Assembly (NCBI GenBank): GCA_949283575.1
Contig: CASDSU010000016.1
Location: 64,130 to 128,129, forward strand
Reading direction: 5' to 3'
Origin: an uncultured Eubacteriales bacterium
GTDB lineage: Bacteria > Bacillota > Clostridia > TANB77 > UBA1234
Length of the DNA stretch: 64,000 nt
Shown here: positions 1-8,762 of the stretch, piece after piece
How positions within the stretch are numbered: the stretch's first letter is position 1
Layout of the letters: every line of letters begins with the position of its first letter
Translations under genes and position numbers: made by a program
Notes under the pieces: generated by a model
What the model saw: only the letters and a program-made list of their open reading frames with translations
The model's database searches: none
What the model was told of the DNA's origin: nothing

Positions 1-91
1 CGTAAGGATGCGTATTCAAATATAATTGCATATCATACAATTTAAAATCTAGAGTCATGAGCTCTTTAAGCTTTTCTTCTTTACAATCCAT
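1..91 (-). CDS. cotJB: Spore coat protein CotJB, N-terminal part (cut by window edge)
   Basis: The reading frame opens at an ATG on the reverse strand and runs off the left edge after about 30 residues. The visible part is an acidic/basic helix followed by LYDMQLYLNTHP, which matches the start of CotJB, where a conserved 'LYLDTHP' precedes the rest of the small coat protein. AGGAGG lies just upstream, inside the end of cotJA, and the two genes overlap by 11 bases, so they are translationally coupled. CotJB belongs to the CotJABC set of inner spore-coat proteins made in the mother cell. cotJC would be expected just outside the window. Confidence 0.75.
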   Translation of the reverse strand, partial: MDCKEEKLKELMTLDFKLYDMQLYLNTHPY

Positions 92-368
92 TTGAATCAT
101 CCTCCTCGCATGTTCTAGTTTTCTTTAAATACGCAATCACTTCTTGTGATTGATTTTTACAATATGGTGAAACAAGCTCAGGAAAAGTTGTTCCATTTTC
201 TAACGCCTCAAGCGGATAAAACAATTCGTCCGCCTCTTGAAACGGAACATACGCATTTGCAATCATTGGATTACTTGGCATAAAATCCATTGGTCTACAC
301 CTATTTTGGCAATTACGGCAAGTACATCCATGCGAACGTCTAGTATTATACCTATTTCTCATATGCAT
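81..368 (-). CDS. cotJA: Spore coat associated protein CotJA
   Basis: A small protein with a Cys-rich basic head (CTCRNCQNRC) followed by the CotJA signature: PSNPMIANAYVPFQ, then a NGTTFPELVSPY motif. CotJA is a mother-cell coat component encoded with cotJB and cotJC. Two ATGs, at 368 and 362, sit 4 and 10 nt after a strong AGGAGG (372-377), and either could be used. A longer open frame to 452 runs back through the ribosome-binding site and is not expected to be translated. The Cys-rich head before the conserved domain suggests metal binding or disulphide cross-linking in the coat (inference). Confidence 0.85.
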   Translation of the reverse strand: MHMRNRYNTRRSHGCTCRNCQNRCRPMDFMPSNPMIANAYVPFQEADELFYPLEALENGTTFPELVSPYCKNQSQEVIAYLKKTRTCEEDDSNGL

Positions 369-440
369 ATTACCTCCTAAATTTATTGGTATAGTATAGA
401 ATATGCTTGTATCTAAATTGTGGTGAAAGAATTTATGACA

Positions 441-491
441 TAAAAAATACACCTCTAGATACTATTTATTTAGCATCTAAAGATGTATTAA
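441..491 (-). terminator. Rho-independent terminator of the membrane-protein gene
   Basis: Imperfect inverted repeat with arms 447-464 and 472-489. On the reverse strand it is followed by a T-run, so it should end transcripts from the gene at 506-997 before cotJA. Confidence 0.6.
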
Positions 492-505
492 AATCATTAA
501 TTTAA

Positions 506-997
506 TTAGTTAATTGGAGTTGTATAATCATTATTTTCTACAGCTGGACCATTCTCTACAACAGCATTTGGAGCTGAAATACTTCCAAATTTTTGTGTTC
601 TTTTATCTTCATAGAAAATAACATGAGCCATTGTAAATGCAGCTGTATAAAAATAAGACATAATAGCAGCTACAACAACTTCTTTTGAAGAACTTTCTGG
701 TGACATGATTGCTTCATTGTAAGCATATCTGTATTTATATACAAGTGGTATTAATAATATGAAAGATACCAAGTATGCAATCCACACTACTATTCCCATA
801 ACACCAGAACCAACAGTACTTATACTTGAACTTGTAGGCGTCAATATAAGACTCTCTGTTGCAAAAACAGATGCAGCACTAAATATAATTGTTCCAACAG
901 TTGCTGCTACCATTATAAGTACTGGAACTAAATATTTAAGAAATAAACGAAGTGATATTTTCCATGCTCTTCCGAAATTAGAAAAACCTTCACCCAC
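506..997 (-). CDS. Integral membrane protein of unknown function, start displaced by an apparent frameshift
   Basis: About 163 residues with three to four hydrophobic segments (roughly 17-46, 64-86, 107-125) and a polar C-tail. I do not recognise the family. The only in-frame start left is a GTG at 997 with no ribosome-binding site. Upstream, a good AAGGGGG site serves an ATG at 1025-1023, but that frame stops after seven codons. Removing one base from the four-A run just after this ATG (1019-1022 on the plus strand) joins it to this frame and gives a start reading MKEIGPFDFVGEGF. The true gene therefore probably begins at 1025, with a one-base insertion or sequencing error. Confidence 0.6.
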   Translation of the reverse strand: MGEGFSNFGRAWKISLRLFLKYLVPVLIMVAATVGTIIFSAASVFATESLILTPTSSSISTVGSGVMGIVVWIAYLVSFILLIPLVYKYRYAYNEAIMSPESSSKEVVVAAIMSYFYTAAFTMAHVIFYEDKRTQKFGSISAPNAVVENGPAVENNDYTTPIN

Positions 998-1202
998 AAA
1001 ATCAAATGGTCCTATCTCTTTTCATTGATAAACCCCCTTTGTTTTTTTATACGTTCATGTCACCACTAATAAATAAATATTGTAAACCTAATTTGTAAAA
1101 TAATAGCAAAATTTGTTACTTTATCAAAGATATTTAAAATAAATTAGATTTATAGTTGACAATTAATTTTTACTGTGCTAATATACTAAGTGTTGTAAGC
1201 AT

Positions 1203-1279
<77 letters not shown>

Positions 1280-1290
1280 TCTACAATATA

Positions 1291-1326
1291 AAACCTCGGT
1301 ATTCATAATGATTACCGAGGTTTTTC
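1291..1326. terminator. Terminator after tRNA-Arg, probably bidirectional
   Basis: Perfect stem AAACCTCGGTA / TACCGAGGTTT around an 11-nt loop with a T-run on the plus strand. A shorter T-tract on the other strand could also end the sseB-like transcript coming from the right. Confidence 0.85.
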
Positions 1327-1331
1327 TATTT

Positions 1332-2162
1332 TTAGATATTCACTTTTTGATATAATGGAAGGATTCCATTGTTCCTCACAAAATCTTCCCTTTGTTCTTC
1401 TAAAGCCTCAACATGAACTTCGGAAGAAATACCAGACATGATAACTACAGACTTTAATTCTTGATACAATCTTGTCTTTTCATTTCCATCAAGAATATCT
1501 TGAACCACAAATAAAATTGCAATATGTTCTTTATTATCACTATTATCAATATATTGCTTTTCAAATATCCAAAGCGCATTCACTTCTGCCTTTTTTCTAG
1601 CAAAGTTTACAGCCTCTTTCAATGATTTCATCGGAAAGGTATCAACTTTAGAAATTTTCAAATCAGAATCTAGTATAAGATTTTTTTCAACTATACGTTT
1701 ACTTTTTCTCTCCATCATATATTCAAGTTTCGCTCTAGTAAGCACTAAATTATCTGTATAAGGATTAATTACAATCCCCTGAAGAATTGAATTTTCGCCA
1801 AAAACTATATCATAATATCCTTCAAATGAAAACTGGGCTAACTCTGGAAACATATCAACATTTCCCCTATTTTTCGCCTCTTCTACATTCGTATAAACAG
1901 GTAAATACGCATCCTCTGTCTCAGAATAAACTAACGCAAGTTGCACCATAGCATCTGGATGTAACGTCTTAGAACCATCCTCATTTATCATTGGCGGAAT
2001 CGTATATTTGAATGCATGAATTAACTTCGAATTCTCCTCAATACACCCATAGATTCCACCCATTATCTTTTTCATTTCTTCCTCTGTCTGCGCTTCTTTT
2101 CTTTCTTTAAGATACTTATCAAGTTCTGAATTGCTTACAAAATTCATTGCTTCATTTGACAT
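1332..2162 (-). CDS. SseB-family protein (SseB N-terminal and C-terminal domains)
   Basis: The middle contains the SseB N-domain pattern: AYLPVYTNVEEAKN, then IVFGENSILQGIVINPYTDNLVLTR cores around residues 85-145. The last 100 residues match the SseB C-terminal domain (KSLKEAVNFA ... VNALWIFEK ... IAILFVVQD). E. coli SseB was named for enhanced serine sensitivity; the biochemical role is unknown. The gene lies 32 nt after spoIIE in the same direction behind GAGGAAAAGAT, so it is probably cotranscribed with or after spoIIE. Whether it has a sporulation role is unknown. Confidence 0.7.
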   Translation of the reverse strand: MSNEAMNFVSNSELDKYLKERKEAQTEEEMKKIMGGIYGCIEENSKLIHAFKYTIPPMINEDGSKTLHPDAMVQLALVYSETEDAYLPVYTNVEEAKNRGNVDMFPELAQFSFEGYYDIVFGENSILQGIVINPYTDNLVLTRAKLEYMMERKSKRIVEKNLILDSDLKISKVDTFPMKSLKEAVNFARKKAEVNALWIFEKQYIDNSDNKEHIAILFVVQDILDGNEKTRLYQELKSVVIMSGISSEVHVEALEEQREDFVRNNGILPLYQKVNI

Positions 2163-2194
2163 ATCTTTTCCTCTTTTCTTTAGTACTTTTAGAA

Positions 2195-3268
2195 CTACTG
2201 CACCCTTGCTACTATTACTGTCATATCGTCTTTTGGCATTCCAAAGTTACAATCAATAGATTCTTGAAGCATTATATCAGCTAAACGCTGTGCACTAGTA
2301 GTTTTCACAGCTTTAAGCAAATCAATAATCGCTTGTTCTTTCTTGTCAAAATTAGCATCAAGAACGCCATCCGTCACCATCACTAATAAATCACCACGTT
2401 TTAATAATTTGGTCTTTGTTTCAATTTCAATATCTCCAATCATTCCAACAGGTAAACTATTGGATTCAACCATGCAAACATTACCATTTTTATTGCAAAT
2501 AAAAGTAGGACAAGCTCCTATTTTTATAAATTCTGTTAGACCAACTAAAGGATCAAAAACCATTGCATCAATAGTTGCAAAATTATCTGGTTCTTTTCCA
2601 ACCAACATATATGAGTTAATCAACTTAACAGCTCTATCCTCTTCAAACCCAGTATTAAGTAACTTTTCTAAATTCAATACTACTTTTTTACTATTTCTCG
2701 CAGCAACATCACCAGAGCCCATCCCATCGCTTATTGCCACTAAAATTTTGCCATCTTTAAGTTTAATAATTGTATTACTATCACCAGAAATAGTGCTATT
2801 ATATTTCTTAATTCTAGCAATACCAAGTTCTAAGGTATATGGATTATTTTCAACAATCTCATCTTCCTGAGCAACCGCAATACTATTAGTAATATTTTCT
2901 TTTACTTTATTAAGTTCTTTCGAAACTTCTTTAAGTTGCATAGCCATTTGAATTCTTTGCTCTTTAACTTTTTCTTGCCAATCTTTATTTACTTTATAAA
3001 TTTCATAGCTTAAATTCAAACCTTCTGCAAATAAATCTTTTTTCTCGCAAATTGAATCTTCCAAATCCTTGCTTACAACTTCACCTCTAACTTGCAAAAT
3101 TTCAATCGCATTAAAAGTTTGTTCATACATTTTATGATAATTTTGCTTCCAACAATTATTATAATTTTCACAACGTTTACAAGTATTTTCATTAAGTGTC
3201 TTTATAAAACTTCCAATCTCATCAGTAGATGTTATAACATTTTTCGCCGTCGAAACATTTTCAGCCAT
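2195..3268 (-). CDS. spoIIE: Stage II sporulation protein E, C-terminal PP2C phosphatase part (frame-shifted half)
   Basis: The C-terminal half of SpoIIE: a Cys/Trp region (CKRCENYNNCW), a coiled linker (about 90-130), then the PP2C-type phosphatase with SGDSNTIIKL, VAISDGMGSGDVA, NFATIDAMVFDPLVG, IGACPTFICNKNG, SLPVGM and GDLLVMVTDGV. The metal-binding aspartates are present. SpoIIE dephosphorylates SpoIIAA and thereby frees sigma-F in the forespore. The open frame continues upstream of this ATG to about 3325, reading LIEENTIYKLGAVSDVIND, a typical SpoIIE segment, with no ribosome-binding site at the ATG. It is therefore the continuation of the 3318-4358 gene, separated by a frameshift. The rejoined protein is about 720 residues, shorter than the roughly 800-830 usual, mainly in the regulatory region before the phosphatase. 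Confidence 0.85.
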   Translation of the reverse strand: MAENVSTAKNVITSTDEIGSFIKTLNENTCKRCENYNNCWKQNYHKMYEQTFNAIEILQVRGEVVSKDLEDSICEKKDLFAEGLNLSYEIYKVNKDWQEKVKEQRIQMAMQLKEVSKELNKVKENITNSIAVAQEDEIVENNPYTLELGIARIKKYNSTISGDSNTIIKLKDGKILVAISDGMGSGDVAARNSKKVVLNLEKLLNTGFEEDRAVKLINSYMLVGKEPDNFATIDAMVFDPLVGLTEFIKIGACPTFICNKNGNVCMVESNSLPVGMIGDIEIETKTKLLKRGDLLVMVTDGVLDANFDKKEQAIIDLLKAVKTTSAQRLADIMLQESIDCNFGMPKDDMTVIVARVQ

Positions 3269-3317
3269 ATCATTTATAACATCCGAAACTGCTCCAAGTT
3301 TATAAATTGTATTTTCT

Positions 3318-4358
3318 TCAATTAGTCCGAACTACACCCTCACCAGGTAAAACACGATTATAATCAAATAAGTTGTCAATTACTACTAACAATTTTTTTG
3401 GAATTAAAAATAATACCGCAGAAGCTACAATAATTTCTTTAATACTTATAAGTACTTCTGTTGAACCATTTGCAAAGAAAACTAGTACAATATTTCCAAG
3501 AACAAAACCAATAACTGCACCAATTTTTCCATACTTTGCAAGAATACCAGAAAGCATTCCACAGAAAGCATATGTTGCAACAGTTGCAACACTTGCATGT
3601 CCCATAATTCCCAAAACTAACGAAATTGAAAGTCCGCTCGTTGCCCCAACCGCAGCACCACATTTCCATCCAAGAAGCATTACTGCAAGTATACTAATTA
3701 CTCCTCTAAACGTAATACCTGCGATTCCTAAATTACCAAAGCTACTCACAACTACTGCCAAAATAATTCCTGCACACATCAAAGCTTCTGATGAGTTAAC
3801 TCTTTCTTTATCAAACGAATATATAACCGGCAATCCTTCAGAAAAAATTAAAAAGAAAACGCCTGTCATAACTGAATTATATACAGCAAATAAAGCATTA
3901 TAAAGAAGCATTCCCTCTATTGATAACCCAACAATTTCTGACATCATACATGCAAAAATTATTATGCCAGCATTCCCCATTTTAGTATTTTCTGTTTTTA
4001 TAAACGCCTTGATTGCCACATATAAAATACCTGCTATTATAAATTTTAAAAGTGCAACCTTTCCTAGTAATAACCCCGTAATCACTGATATTGCAAGAAA
4101 AGGAATTATAAGTGGTACATTAATTAAGCTAGTTGCACCTAAAATTGCAAGACCAAACGGCGTTGCTCCTGACGCCATTTGACACGAAGACACAAGCACC
4201 CCTATTAACAAAACAATCACATTTTTTATACTACTAAAAACTTCTTTAAAAAATAGCTTGTCCATGAAAGAAAAAGTGCTTTCTTCCGGAGCATCTTCAT
4301 ATTTAATTTTACTTTTTAAATCTTGAAACACTTCACGTACACCTCTTAACTTTTTCAT
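3318..4358 (-). CDS. spoIIE: Stage II sporulation protein E, N-terminal membrane part (frame-shifted half)
   Basis: 346 residues with about ten transmembrane segments (from about 45 to 330), including ASGATPFGLAILGA, which is typical of the SpoIIE membrane domain that targets it to the polar septum. The frame ends in VVRTN-stop at 3318. Deleting one base around 3327-3329 (a G of the GG pair or the C before it on the coding strand) reads straight into LIEENTIYKL of the phosphatase half. Upstream of the ATG no clear Shine-Dalgarno is seen. A smc gene lies upstream on the same strand. If the frameshift is real the cell could not release sigma-F normally, so a sequence error or a programmed shift must be considered. 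Confidence 0.85.
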   Translation of the reverse strand: MKKLRGVREVFQDLKSKIKYEDAPEESTFSFMDKLFFKEVFSSIKNVIVLLIGVLVSSCQMASGATPFGLAILGATSLINVPLIIPFLAISVITGLLLGKVALLKFIIAGILYVAIKAFIKTENTKMGNAGIIIFACMMSEIVGLSIEGMLLYNALFAVYNSVMTGVFFLIFSEGLPVIYSFDKERVNSSEALMCAGIILAVVVSSFGNLGIAGITFRGVISILAVMLLGWKCGAAVGATSGLSISLVLGIMGHASVATVATYAFCGMLSGILAKYGKIGAVIGFVLGNIVLVFFANGSTEVLISIKEIIVASAVLFLIPKKLLVVIDNLFDYNRVLPGEGVVRTN

Positions 4359-4462
4359 AAAACTTTTTAAAACATTATAATGAAATAATCTAAAATATAA
4401 TGTCGTATTATAGTTATGCGTTCGAAAAAGTTTTTTACAAAAAACTACATTAAAAACTGCTT

Positions 4463-7400
4463 TTATAATCTTATCGATAATAACTTTGATATTCCGTGTT
4501 CTTCCATTGTTACACCATACATAGTCTTAGCTGCCTCCATAGTACCTTTTCTATGTGTAATAATAAGAAACTGCGTTTTTTCGCTAAACTTTTTAAGATA
4601 CTCTGCGTATCTATGAACATTAACATCATCAAGCGCTGCTTCAATTTCGTCAAGCACACAGAATGGTGACGGATTAAGTTTTAGAATAGCAAATAGAAGC
4701 GCAATAGCTGTTAACGCTCTTTCTCCTCCAGATAAAAGCATCAAATTTTGAAGCTTCTTTCCAGGTGGCTGAACCTCAATCTCAATGCCACATTCCAAAA
4801 TATTATTCTCGTCAGCAAGCTTTAATAGCGCCTTTCCTCCACCAAAAAGCTCAGAAAAAACTTCAGAAAAGTTCTTATTAATCAATGTAAATTGCTCTGC
4901 AAATTGAATCTTCATAAGCTTAGTCATATCATCAATAATCTTATTAAGAGATTTTTCTGACTCTTCCAAATCAGTCTTTTGAGTATTAAGAAAATCAAAT
5001 CTATCCTTCAAAGTTTTATACTCATCAACAGCATTAATATTAACATTTCCTAAGCTACGCATCTCTGTTTTTAACTTTTCAACATCTTTTGCTGTTGTTG
5101 AAGTAACTTCTGCATAGTTTTGCGCTGTATTTGGAGTCGTCTCATAATCTTCCCACATTTTATTTTGAATAGTCTCAATATCAAGTTCAAGCTTACTTCT
5201 CTTGATATCAAGTTTTGTATTTTGTTCTTTCAAAATATCTAAAGTTCTAAATTGACTTGTTATATTTTCTTCAATTGTCAAAAGTTCATTATTTTTATTT
5301 TCTCTATCAGATTTAAGCTCTGAAATCTTTTGTTCAATTGCCTTTGTTGTTTCATCAGAATTATCAATAGTGCTTTGCATTTCAGAAATTCTATTTTCCA
5401 AACTTTCATTTTCAGCAAGCAAATTTTCTCTTTCTTTCATCTTGTTTTCAACACTTTGAACACAATTATTAATTTCTTGTTCAATCATCTCAACCATTTC
5501 ATCAATTGAAACTGAACTTTCATCAAAAGACGAAACCGAAATCTTCAAATCAACAATGTCTGAATTTAAATCATCAATAACTTTTTGTTGTTCTTCATTT
5601 TTACTTGTGAACTCACTAACCTTAGCTTGAAGCTCAACATTTTCTTTTTCTAAGTTTTCAATTAGTGTATTTAAACCAACTTGATTCTCTTTTTCTGTCG
5701 CAAGTGATTCAGTTGTTTTTTCTTTCTCACCATTTAACAAATCAATTTTCTTTTTTATTCTTTCGATGTTATTATCGATTTCACTCATTTTTTGCGCTTC
5801 ACGAGCATAATCAACATCAACAGTTTGAAGCTCTTTTTCTATTTCAGCAAATTCATTCATTGTATTTTCAGAATCATTTTTATATTTTTCTAAATCTTTG
5901 ATTGCACTTTCTTTTTGTGCCTTCAAATCTTTTAACTTAACTTCAAGTTCTTTAATTTCTCTTCCACGGCTTAGTAGGCTAGTCGTTTTCTTTTGAACAC
6001 TACCACCTGTCATTTGTCCAGAAGGATTTACAACATCACCATCTAGAGTAACAACTCTAAAAGAGTATTTATATTTTTTAGAAAGCTCAATTGCATTCTC
6101 CATATTTTCTACAACAACTGTCTTTCCAAGTAAATTTTCCGCAATAGGTTCATACTTTTTGTCATATGAAATCAAATCACATGCAACACCTATTACACCT
6201 TTATCATTTTTAAAGTTTTGAGTTACTTTTCCAGACTTGACAGACGAAATTGGCAAGAATGATGCCCTTCCTAAATTGTTTGTTTTCAAAAATTCAATTG
6301 CTCTTTTTGCATCCTCTTCTTTTTCTGTAACAACATTTTGAAGAGATGCACCAAGAATCATCTCAATTGCAGTTTCATATTTCGATGGAACTTCAATCAA
6401 ATTCGCAACCGCACCATAAATATTTTTTCCAAAATTCATATCTTTTTGGCACTTAGTAAGAACTTCTTTAACAGCACGATTATATCCTTCAAATTCATTT
6501 TCAGTTTCAACTAAAAATTTATATCTAGATTCTGTAATTCTATAAATATCATCAGCTTTTTTAATTGTTTCTTCAAACTCAGAAATTTTCTTTAAACAAT
6601 TTTCTCTATCTTTTGAAAGATTTTGAATTTTTTCTGTCAATTTATTTTTCTTTGAAGTAACTTCATTTAAAAGACTGCTTGCATCTTCCTTAACCATTCT
6701 TTCTTTATCAAGCTCATGAATATTTTCTCTGACCTCATTATCAATCTGAGTAATTCTTCGATTACTAGCTTCAATACTCGCAGAAATATCTGTAAGCACA
6801 CTCATCTTTTCAAATTTCAAATCCATGTTGCTTAAAATTTTTGCTTTCAATTCTTCTGCTTGCTTTTGCTCATTAGAAAAGCTTTCAGATAATTTTGCAA
6901 GTTCAGTTTCTTTTTCTTTAAGCTCATCTTCAAATCTTTTCTTATCTTCAAAAAGTCTAGTTTTTCTATTTTTACGTTCTTCTTTATCTTGTTCAAGCTC
7001 AGCTTTTTTATCGTTCAACTTTTCAATTTCACTCGCGCCAAGCTCATATTTTTCAGAATTATTTTGAATACGTTCCTTTAAAACTCCAATTTCAGCTTTT
7101 TGCTTTTCTAAATTATTTTGAAATTCAAAAACATTTGCTTGTTCAGTTTCAATCAAATTAATGATTGCTTCAACTTGAACCCTAATCTCTTTTTTTTGTT
7201 TTTGAAAATTCTCAATTTTTTCATTTTCAGTTTCAAGTTGGTCTACAATTTCTTGAATTTGATTTGCAGTTTCCTCAAGTTTTTGCTTATTTTTGTTAAT
7301 ATTACTAATCAACAAACCAACTTCTAAATATCTTAGATTATCTCTAATTTCTAAAAACTTTTTAGCCTTTTCAGCTTGATTTTCAAGAGGCCCTAATTGA

Positions 7401-7999
7401 TTTTCAATCTCAGTAACAATGTCATTTATTCTAATCAAATTTTGTCTTGTATTTTCGATTTTCTTTTCAGCTTCTTGTTTTCTACTTCTGTACTTAACAA
7501 TCCCCGCAGCTTCTTCGAAAATATTTCTTCTTTCCTCAGACTTTGTACTTAAAATTTCATCGATACGTCCTTGTCCAATTATTGAATAACCATCGCGACC
7601 AATACCCGTATCCATGAACAATTCAACAATATCCTTAAGTCTACACTGATTTTTATTTATAAAAAATTCACTTTCACCGCTTCTATAAACTCTTCTAGTA
7701 ATTGTGACTTCTGAATACTCAACCGGAAGCTTTCCGTCAGAATTATCAATAGTCATATCAACTTCAGCAAAACCTAGCGATTTCCTTGCTTCCGTACCAG
7801 CAAAAATAACATCTTCAAGTTTAGATCCACGAAGAGTTTTAATGCTTTGTTCACCCAAAACCCATCTAATCGCATCAGAAATATTGCTTTTACCACTACC
7901 ATTTGGACCAATTACAGCCGTAATCCCATCCTCGAATTCTAAAACAGTTTTATCAGCAAAAGATTTAAAACCTTGCATTTCAATTTTCTTTAGATACAT
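4463..7999 (-). CDS. smc: Chromosome segregation ATPase SMC
   Basis: 1,178 residues, normal for bacterial SMC. Walker A GPNGSGKSN at 31-39, a long coiled coil, hinge domain about 520-660 (IYGAVANLIEV ... GQMTGGSVQ), second coiled coil, then the ABC signature LSGGERALTA near 1088 and Walker B CVLDEIEAALDD near 1120. SMC with ScpA and ScpB loads at parS/ParB sites and compacts and separates newly replicated chromosomes. It is transcribed divergently from lemA. The ATG at 7999 is the conserved MYLKKIEMQGFKSFAD start. Further upstream, smc often follows rnc and precedes ftsY; here ftsY is 42 kb away. Confidence 0.97.
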   Translation of the reverse strand: MYLKKIEMQGFKSFADKTVLEFEDGITAVIGPNGSGKSNISDAIRWVLGEQSIKTLRGSKLEDVIFAGTEARKSLGFAEVDMTIDNSDGKLPVEYSEVTITRRVYRSGESEFFINKNQCRLKDIVELFMDTGIGRDGYSIIGQGRIDEILSTKSEERRNIFEEAAGIVKYRSRKQEAEKKIENTRQNLIRINDIVTEIENQLGPLENQAEKAKKFLEIRDNLRYLEVGLLISNINKNKQKLEETANQIQEIVDQLETENEKIENFQKQKKEIRVQVEAIINLIETEQANVFEFQNNLEKQKAEIGVLKERIQNNSEKYELGASEIEKLNDKKAELEQDKEERKNRKTRLFEDKKRFEDELKEKETELAKLSESFSNEQKQAEELKAKILSNMDLKFEKMSVLTDISASIEASNRRITQIDNEVRENIHELDKERMVKEDASSLLNEVTSKKNKLTEKIQNLSKDRENCLKKISEFEETIKKADDIYRITESRYKFLVETENEFEGYNRAVKEVLTKCQKDMNFGKNIYGAVANLIEVPSKYETAIEMILGASLQNVVTEKEEDAKRAIEFLKTNNLGRASFLPISSVKSGKVTQNFKNDKGVIGVACDLISYDKKYEPIAENLLGKTVVVENMENAIELSKKYKYSFRVVTLDGDVVNPSGQMTGGSVQKKTTSLLSRGREIKELEVKLKDLKAQKESAIKDLEKYKNDSENTMNEFAEIEKELQTVDVDYAREAQKMSEIDNNIERIKKKIDLLNGEKEKTTESLATEKENQVGLNTLIENLEKENVELQAKVSEFTSKNEEQQKVIDDLNSDIVDLKISVSSFDESSVSIDEMVEMIEQEINNCVQSVENKMKERENLLAENESLENRISEMQSTIDNSDETTKAIEQKISELKSDRENKNNELLTIEENITSQFRTLDILKEQNTKLDIKRSKLELDIETIQNKMWEDYETTPNTAQNYAEVTSTTAKDVEKLKTEMRSLGNVNINAVDEYKTLKDRFDFLNTQKTDLEESEKSLNKIIDDMTKLMKIQFAEQFTLINKNFSEVFSELFGGGKALLKLADENNILECGIEIEVQPPGKKLQNLMLLSGGERALTAIALLFAILKLNPSPFCVLDEIEAALDDVNVHRYAEYLKKFSEKTQFLIITHRKGTMEAAKTMYGVTMEEHGISKLLSIRL

Positions 8000-8085
8000 A
8001 ATTCAAGTTCTCTCCCCCGTATGTTTTAATCCACATTTATCTTATAACAATGAAGTCGAATAAGCAACAAAAAAATTGAAAGCTA

Positions 8086-8114
8086 TTGCGTCATTTTCAA
8101 CAAATTGGTATAAT
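8086..8114 (+). promoter_or_regulatory. Putative extended -10 promoter for lemA
   Basis: TATAAT at 8109-8114 is preceded by TG one base upstream (extended -10). A weak -35 TTGCGT lies 17 nt upstream. It sits 36 nt before the lemA start. Confidence 0.55.
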
Positions 8115-8150
8115 TATAAATAGATTATATTTGAAAAGGAGTGTTGACTC

Positions 8151-8699
8151 ATGGGATGGATTATAGCTTTAGTTGTAGTTGTTGTCATCGCAATTTGGTT
8201 GATTGGAACATATAATGGTCTTATTCAAGCGAGAAATAAAGTAAGAAATGCTTTCGCCCAAATTGATACACAATTACAAAGAAGATTTGATTTAATACCT
8301 AACTTAGTTGAAACAGTTAAAGGGTATGCGTCACATGAAAAAGAATTATTAGAAAATGTTACTGCAAGTAGATCTGGATATATGAACGCTCATACACCAG
8401 GTGAAAAAATGGCTGCTGATAACCAATTAACTTCTACTTTAAAAACATTATTTGCAGTTAGTGAAAACTATCCAGAATTAAAAGCAAATGAAAACTTTGC
8501 TAAGCTTCAAGATGATTTAAAGGGAACTGAAGATAAAGTTGCTTTCTCAAGACAATTTTATAACGATACAGTTACTCGTTTTAACAACAAGTTACAAGTG
8601 TTCCCTACAAACATAATTGGTTCTATGTTTGGTTTTAAAGAAGAAGAATTATTCAAAACTGATGAAGCTTCAAAAGCTGCTCCAAAAGTTCAATTCTAA
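8151..8699 (+). CDS. lemA: LemA family protein
   Basis: 182 residues: one N-terminal transmembrane helix (about 2-22), then the LemA helical core with [18 protein letters not shown] and [17 protein letters not shown], and the C-terminal [12 protein letters not shown] motif. LemA proteins are membrane-anchored helical bundles with the bulk outside or inside the membrane depending on the family; function is poorly defined. It is very often paired with an HtpX-type protease, as here. AAAAGGAGTG precedes the ATG at a suitable distance. Confidence 0.92.
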   Translation: MGWIIALVVVVVIAIWLIGTYNGLIQARNKVRNAFAQIDTQLQRRFDLIPNLVETVKGYASHEKELLENVTASRSGYMNAHTPGEKMAADNQLTSTLKTLFAVSENYPELKANENFAKLQDDLKGTEDKVAFSRQFYNDTVTRFNNKLQVFPTNIIGSMFGFKEEELFKTDEASKAAPKVQF

Positions 8700-8711
8700 T
8701 ATTATGAAAAC

Positions 8712-8742
8712 AAAGGTCGCAGTCAAATGCGACTTTTATTTT
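8712..8742 (+). terminator. Hairpin/terminator between lemA and htpX
   Basis: Stem GTCGCA / TGCGAC (8716-8721, 8728-8733) followed by an interrupted T-tract. It ends only about 20 nt before the htpX start, so it probably acts as a partial terminator that lowers htpX expression relative to lemA. Confidence 0.6.
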
Positions 8743-8762
8743 TTAACAAAGGATGTGATTTT

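Noticed and set aside
3439-3669. Cys/Trp-rich open frame overlapping spoIIE
   Set aside because: It lies wholly inside the SpoIIE membrane domain in another frame, has no ribosome-binding site, and its composition is that of a frame shadow.
8727-8762. Longer N-terminus for HtpX
   Set aside because: This start lies within the stem of the lemA-htpX terminator hairpin, whereas the ATG at 8763 has a ribosome-binding site.
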